From Codonopsis lanceolata (Eukaryota > Streptophyta > Magnoliopsida > Asterales > Campanulaceae), in assembly GCA_013146195.2 (NCBI GenBank), contig CM028377.1, forward strand, positions 64,275,526 to 64,339,525: a stretch of 64,000 nucleotides of DNA, in the 5' to 3' direction. Both the position numbers and the translations under genes were made by a program. The notes below the pieces were generated by a model. It made no database searches. It saw nothing but the letters and a program-made list of their open reading frames with translations, and was not told the DNA's origin. Positions 59,040-64,000 of this stretch are shown piece by piece (position 1 is the first letter of the stretch; each line of letters begins with the position of its first letter).

Positions 59040-59555
59040 GCAGAAGATAGAAGGGGTATTTTAGGCAATGATAGTGAATATGTATGAGCTCTTCTAAATT
59101 TGTTGCAGAAGAGAAAAAGGGTATTTTGGGTGTTTTCTTAAAAAATTGACGGAAAGTTAAAAGTTAACGACAAAGGGGGGGGGGGAATCTAACAACAAAA
59201 TGCAACATGTAAGACCAAACTAATCTATTTTAAAATGTTGGGACCAAACAAAAAAAGTTACAAGTAGAGGGACCAAATAATTAATTAAACCTAAAAGGAA
59301 TAGTTTTACTTTTCCCTTTTTTGACTTTTTAGTTGTTAATCTCTTTTCAGCCTTACAGACTTCTAGTTACATTGTTTTAAACAAATCGGATTACCCAAAC
59401 TCGATAAATCAGTTACTCGATATTTTCAGATACTTGACATGCAGGTACCTGATTTTTTCGGTTCGGTTTCGGGTAGTATAATTTAATACCCGAAACATCG
59501 GGCACCCGACCCAAAAACCTGATACTTGACCCGATGCCCACCCCTATCAACAACT

Positions 59556-60160
59556 CTCTAACAATTATAGGATTGCTAATGACAGGAAATCACGATACAT
59601 CATTTTTTGAATCGCGGTTACATAAATTTTTGAATCGCGGTAATAAATTTTTGATTCGCGGTGCATAAATAAATTATGAAGATATTATTGTTGAACAAAG
59701 ATTGTGAATTGTTGGCCTAGGTGGGGGCTCTATAATTGGAAGCGAGTACCTTACTTTGTTGGAACAATAGAAGCCACTACTGTAGTGGAGAAGAACAGTG
59801 AAGAGTATTTCTTTTTGTACACCGATGGTCAAAATGTCAATCATGTGGTGCTCTATCCTTCACTAATGTCAATTGCACACGGCTTGAAGAAGCTATCTCG
59901 TGGGGTGCTGACATTTCTATTTGGGAAACCATGCAAGGTTTGGATTACTTTTTAGATGTAGGTGGATGACATAAACTGCTACTTTAGCTTTGTCTTTCAC
60001 GTCTCTCTAACAATGATAGGACTGCTAATGGCAGGAAATCACGATACATCATTTTTTGAACAACGGTTCATAATTTATGAATCGCAGTATATAAAATTTT
60101 GAATTGCGATGCATAAAATTTTGACTCGTGGTACATTTTTGTAATTGCCTCAGGCTCTTT
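59556..60160. repeat. Imperfect direct duplication of about 430 bp
   Basis: The stretch TCTCTAACAATTATAGGATTG to ATCACGATACATCA (from about 59551) recurs from about 59993 with 'gatagg' for 'tatagg'. The phrase GGATGACATA preceding 56768 also recurs near 59965. The hAT of 56769-59547 therefore landed in the first copy. A frame of 83 codons (59704-59955) with no known motif lies between them. Confidence 0.7.
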
Positions 60161-60704
60161 AAGGGTGTCACAGTCATTTCACCCCCAAAAATGTCATTTT
60201 TCGGTTGAAAAAAAGTACGTACTTGAGCGAATTAAAACTTTGAAAAGTGGAACCGGACATCAATTTTTCCTAAAACAAAAATAGGGTACTTTGGCGATGA
60301 TAATTTCATAAGGGTGATAACCGGACCAATCCCTTTTAGATAAATTATATCCTCTCCAGTCTACCTTCTTTTTATCCAACCAGTTAAGTACACGTTTGGC
60401 TATTAAATATCGAAGATACCTTTAATGAAGGAAAGGCGTGCAGACAAAACCCCTGCTTAAATTTGGGCATCGCAATATACAATTGAAATCTGTCCAAATT
60501 TGGGCATCGTAATTCAAAAATTAGGCATCGCAATGCACAATTAAAGTCTGTCCAAATTTGGGCATCGTAATTCAAAAATTGGGCATCACAATGGGTATCG
60601 TAATTCAAAAATTGGGCATCTTAATTAAAAAATGGGCATCAAGAGTTGGAAGTAACAAACATATTTATACCCAAAACATCAATTTTAACAATTCACATCA
60701 CGAC
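60161..60704. repeat. GCATCGC-family repeats, upstream of the membrane-protein exon
   Basis: From 60440 to 60650 the phrase AAATTTGGGCATCGCAAT or AATTCAAAAATTGGGCATC occurs about seven times. At 60170-60280 the family end with ACCCCCAAAAATGTC and TGGAACCGGACATC is present. Confidence 0.75.
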
Positions 60705-60890
60705 ATGGATGTTGTGCTTAATAATAATTATAATAAATCAGGAGGAAGAAGAAGGGGGTTTGCTGTATTGATATGCCTGGGTCTACTCGGAGCTGTTCTT
60801 ATTGCATATCTACTTTGGGGTTCCAATTCCCCTCTCCATTACTCTGACAAGAATCCGCCTCTCTCTCACAATACCACCCATCACCCAAAA
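60705..60890 (+). CDS. Candidate first exon of a host membrane protein
   Basis: Sixty-two codons from MDVVLNNNYNKSGGRRRGF through a hydrophobic segment (GFAVLICLGLLGAVLIAYLL, residues about 18-37) to HNTTHHPK. A positive cluster (GGRRR) before the hydrophobic stretch predicts a type II signal anchor with the N-terminus in the cytosol. The frame continues a longer open frame upstream (from 60558), but that part is repeat-derived, so the start at 60705 is preferred. The exon ends AAAA before GTATGT (60891), a good donor, in phase 0. The following exon was not identified, and the family cannot be named. Confidence 0.5.
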
Positions 60891-60903
60891 GTATGTATTC
60901 TCA

Positions 60904-60911
<8 letters not shown>

Positions 60912-60937
<26 letters not shown>

Positions 60938-60939
60938 AC
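60912..60939. repeat. (CA)n microsatellite in the putative intron
   Basis: An unbroken run of about fourteen CA dinucleotides, 20 bp after the donor site. Confidence 0.95.
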
Positions 60940-61202
60940 TATACCACCGATTCTCTCAGAAAATCCTATTGCCCTAACTTTTCAAATATTCAAGTCCATC
61001 TAACGAAAGAATCACAACAACCGATGCCAACATCGAAGGCAACGATGCCCACAGGGTTTTAACCCAATTTCTTTTTGAAGTCTGATTCTCTGACATAAGT
61101 ATTGTGCAGTGGGAAGGTAGGAGCGAGGGAATTCAAGCTAAAGAAGTAAATCCATGAGAGAAAAAACTCCACGCTTCGGACGAAAGCCATGGGAATTTTT
61201 CG

Positions 61203-61397
61203 ATGCAAGCACCGAAGAAAGAGGTCAAGAAAACACCTTGTAGCCCAGTAGATGAGAAGGCTAATTAGAAGCTCTTTGCCATTCCGAAGTCAACTTTAGG
61301 ATGGACAGCCAAGACTGAAGAAGCAATATCGGCATGGAAAAAGGCCCTAATGACTTATAAGGAATTCCTTGATCAAATGAAGCGGTGGGTGGAATAA
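61203..61397 (+). pseudogene. Unidentified coding remnant with one stop
   Basis: Starting at an ATG, the frame reads MQAPKKEVKKTPCSPVDEKA, then TAG, then LFAIPKSTLGWTAKTEEAIS and AWKKALMTYKEFLDQMKRW before TAA. The Lys-rich, helix-like composition with one internal stop looks like old coding sequence. I recognise no family. It lies downstream of the membrane-protein exon, but no splice link is visible. Confidence 0.35.
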
Positions 61398-61760
61398 TTA
61401 ATGATCAATTGAAAGCTATTGTAACTTTTCTTATTCCCCAAACCGACCGACTCTCTTCCAAGAGAAATGTTTCGATTTTCAAAAAATATTACTTCAGTGG
61501 GAACGATGGGCATTTAAGGAAGAAAAAAAGGAAAATGTACTGGTTTAAAAAATCAAGTTCTTCAGTGGTTAACATTTTAGAAAAAGGGATTGGCTTGTAA
61601 TTATTCCATTTCACAAAAGGGGATCGGCTCGCAATTACTCCATGTTTGTACGCGTTGAATGGCAGGCCTGAATAAAGTTGAAAACTACCCACATTGACTT
61701 ACAAAAGTTTGAGAGAGACGTCATTCTGTATTTCCCTGGGCCCTAGCTACAACTTTCCAT
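61398..61760. other. Intergenic, repeated phrase
   Basis: A phrase with GGGATTGGCTTGTAATTATTCCATTTCACAA-type sequence occurs twice (about 61585 and 61620) with changes. No gene is visible. Confidence 0.5.
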
Positions 61761-61762
61761 TT

Positions 61763-62555
61763 TTGAACTAAAAATGAGGGGTAAAATTCTGACCGGTCAT
61801 TTTTCTAAAGTTTGTAACCTCTCCAGTCTATCTTTCCTTTTTTTTTCAACCGTAAAAAGTCTATTTTTCGAAATATTGTTCCGAAAATGCCATCGTCTCC
61901 TTCAACAGCTTCGGCAAACACATTGGAATTGAAAATCACCATTGTTCAACGAAACGGGGATCGATCGGTAAATAATTTTTTCGATTTATGAAATACGACA
62001 CTATAATGAATTTGTGTTGGGTTGAGATTTTTTAGTAGAGACGAAGGAGGAGGAGAAGGAGGAAGAAGAAAGCTTGCGACGTAGGAGATAAAAGAAGAAA
62101 GTGAAGGACGTGGTGTGGTTTTTTATGATTTTGTATCACTGTACAAAAATATCGGATTAATGGATAGCGTTGCAAACATTGATGTATCACGGTGCAAAAT
62201 AGATTAAGCAATTAAACTGATGAATCGCAGTGTAAAATTAATGCAATAAAATTGATGCATCGCGGTATAATAATCAATGCACCCAATTAAATTGATGAAT
62301 CGCGGTGCAAAAATAGACTAGACAATTAAACAAATGAATCGCAATACAAAAATTAATGCAATAAAATTGATATACTGCGGTTCAGTAATCAATGCACCAC
62401 GATTCATTTTTGTAGCGTGTCTCATGCTCATTAAGGGTATCGTAGACTTTTTACCCCAAAAAGTGTCCTTTTCCGGTTTGAAAAAAAATGGGACTTGAGC
62501 GATTAAATAATTTGGAAAGTGAACCGGCCCGCAATTATTCTAAAAATGAAAAAGA
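61763..62555. mobile_element. Possible DNA element of the GCATCGC family
   Basis: The left part (TCTGACCGGTCATTTTTC, then TTTTTCAACCGTAAAAAGTC) and the complement of the right part (AATTGCGGGCCGGTTCAC, then TTTTTCAAACCGGAAAAGG) are imperfect inverted repeats of about 90 bp. The inner part 62130-62420 contains about seven GATGCATCGCGGTA/GAATCGCAGTG words. No TSD could be settled. Confidence 0.5.
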
Positions 62556-63530
62556 TTGGGCACTTCAATGCCGCAATTTACAATCGACTTTAGTTTAGCT
62601 TATCTATACACATTAGGAATTAAGTTTGGAATAATTGCGAGCCAGCACCTTTTGGTGGAATTATAATTGTTTAGATTCCCTATATTTGTTTTAAATCGAT
62701 AAAGTACACTTTTGGAGGGAAAATGACGTAGATACCCTTAATGAAGAAAAAAAAGCGCACGGACAAAGCCCTTGCCCAAATTTTGGCATCGTAACTCAAA
62801 AGTTAGGCATTGCATTTCACAATTGAAGTCTATTCAAATTTGGGCATCACAATGCAAAAATCTTTGTCCAAATTTGATCATCGCAATGCACAATGAAAGT
62901 TTGTCTAAATTTGGGCATCGCAGGGATAAATGACTACCTTGAAACTTGTCCATCTGTCTTGAAAAATAGACTTTTTTCACGTTATACGATCTGCTTTGAT
63001 TGATGTGTCCCTTTCTCTTTCAAAGGAGGTAATTAATATTTTGCCATTTTTCTTCCAAAGGCGTCCGTCCATCTTGCTTTGGATAGTCTCCCTTTCTCTT
63101 TCCTTTATCTTTTTTTAATAGTCTCCATTAATGCCTTTCTTCATTTTCCAAAAGATGACAAAGACAAGTGACATGTTTTCTTCATAACTTAGGCCTCAAC
63201 ATAAACGAAGAAACACAAGTAAAAGTAGTAAGCAACTTCTTTTGACACAAAACCTCATAACCAAATTTTCTGAAAATACTCCTTTATGTGCAGTACATTT
63301 ATCTCCCACCCTTCGATACCTCAAAAACCCAATTGGTTCAGCAAGAACTCAAGTCAGTAATATATATATACACATAGTGCACACAGAGGAATGATTCTTC
63401 ATCATTTCTTTCATGGTAGTCGTACGTCAAAAGATCCCCTTGTCTCCTAGGATGTCGATATCCATTAATAATGAACTGGGATGAGGTGACATGGGTGGGA
63501 CATTCTTCACTTTCTTCTTTCTCTCTTTCT
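62556..63530. other. Repeat remnants and AT-rich DNA
   Basis: A family end at about 62629 (AATTGCGAGCCAGCACC) and a GGGCATCGCAATG array (62785-62925) are present. From 62930 to 63530 the sequence is pyrimidine-rich non-coding DNA in which I see nothing definite. Confidence 0.5.
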
Positions 63531-64000
63531 CAGATCTACAATCGTAACTTTCGATGCAAACATCGGTGGTTGCGATGCCCAATGCTTTACATTGTCATGC
63601 AAACATTTGGGTGGACTTCAATCGTCCATTGCGACGCTCGTTTTTTTATTGCTATACCCAATTTTGGTGGGACTTCAATCGATTGTGACATACATATTTT
63701 TCATTGTGATGCCCAATTTTGGTGTGGCTTCAATATTCCATTGCGACACATGAATTTTGCTTTACGGTGCCTAATTTTGGGTGTGGGCTTTGTGCGCGTG
63801 TTTGTTGTTCATTGAGAGTATCCTCGTCATTTTATCTCCAAAAGTGTATTTTAGCGGTTGAAAACAAATATCATGAACTTTTCCAGTTATAATTTCATCA
63901 CAGGGGGTCAACCCGAATTTCTCCCATTGAGTTTCTACCTTCAGGTTCTTCACCGAACTATGTTCTAACTAGTAACCCCTATCAAGATTTGAGTAGTGAT
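63531..64000. repeat. GCATCGC-family repeat array at window end
   Basis: Versions of CAATCGTCCATTGCGACGC and TTGTGATGCCCAATTTTGG occur about six times up to 63780. Then comes the same tail as at 55430-55500 (GTGTATTTTAGCGGTTGAAA). The open frame at 63471-63815 is only the repeat read in one frame. Confidence 0.7.

Larger units (their letters stand above)
57648..59291. mobile_element. Mutator-like element with TIRs of about 144 bp
   Basis: 57648-57787 and 59148-59291 are inverted copies of one another (left GTTTTAATTAATTATTTGG, right complement GGTTTAATTAATTATTTGG). The 9-bp TSD TAAAAGGAA is exact (57639-57647 and 59292-59300). Long TIRs and a 9-bp TSD define Mutator-like elements. The interior has no transposase. 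Confidence 0.92.
56769..59547. mobile_element. Non-autonomous hAT, interrupted by a Mutator-like element
   Basis: The left end is AGGGTGTGCATTC and the complement of the right end ATAGGGGTGGGCATCGGG. The flanks CCACAACT (56761-56768) and CAACAACT (59548-59555) agree at 7 of 8. A related sequence at 59988-60003 has no insertion. The subterminal parts are rich in 'tcgggt' and 'acccga' words. Removing the nested element leaves about 1.1 kb. No transposase. Confidence 0.78.

Noticed and set aside
63471..63815. 114-codon frame rich in Cys and Phe near the window end
   Set aside because: Made of the GATGCCCAATTTTGG repeat array, so the composition reflects the repeat and not a protein.
1..64000. 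tRNA or rRNA genes
   Set aside because: The only tRNA-like matches are the short primer-binding sites next to LTRs. No cloverleaf-sized match or rRNA segment was seen.

Overview
The window is nuclear DNA of a flowering plant, almost certainly a eudicot. It is AT-rich and intron-bearing, and it is packed with plant-type mobile elements: Tat-clade and Ogre-like Ty3/gypsy elements, Ty1/copia, hAT, Mutator-like, Stowaway and Tourist elements. I see no rRNA, tRNA, CRISPR array or prokaryotic operon. The only candidate host-gene pieces are a short membrane-anchor exon (60705-60890) and a few unidentified fragments, so this is an accessory, heterochromatin-like region. All calls come from reading the sequence by eye. 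Family names rest on motifs, termini and target-site duplications (TSDs), not on searches.

Layout. (1) 1-1968: intergenic DNA with one Tourist-like and one Stowaway-like MITE. (2) 1969-6096 and 12586-16567: two copies of one block carrying a Ty1/copia element on the minus strand. Copy B keeps the whole copia element (13972-18155, both LTRs, no gag). Copy A is cut off at 6096. Between them lies Tat element 1 (6097-12588, minus strand), with one LTR, PBS, gag, protease, RT, two RNases H and a truncated integrase. (3) 18156-26848: intergenic DNA with hAT-type non-autonomous elements with clear 8-bp TSDs, a long imperfect hairpin and several low-complexity stretches.

(4) 26849-54671: one Tat element (element 2, minus strand) flanked by CTACC/CTACA and swollen to 27.8 kb by nested insertions. 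Its 3' part carries an antisense (plus-strand) multi-exon gene with its own TATA box (28019-31546). A solo Ogre-type LTR (32141-34077) sits beside that gene. Its pol runs 34394-37700, then comes a 100-N assembly gap, then a remnant of gag. That gag is split by an Ogre-like element (38199-53784) that encodes only Gag and carries a roughly 43-bp minisatellite in its 3' region. The Ogre 5' LTR is in turn split by a hAT transposon (49152-53513) with a decayed TTF/hAT transposase gene.

(5) 54672-64000: flank DNA made largely of remnants of one repeat family with recurring GCATCGC words. It includes a non-autonomous hAT (56769-59547) interrupted by a Mutator-like element with TIRs of about 144 bp (57648-59291), and the probable host exon.

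How the parts relate: insertion order can be read from the nesting. Tat element 2 came first, then the Ogre-like element, then the hAT. Every protein-coding element here is broken by stops, frameshifts, deletions or the assembly gap, so all are annotated as pseudogenes or remnants.
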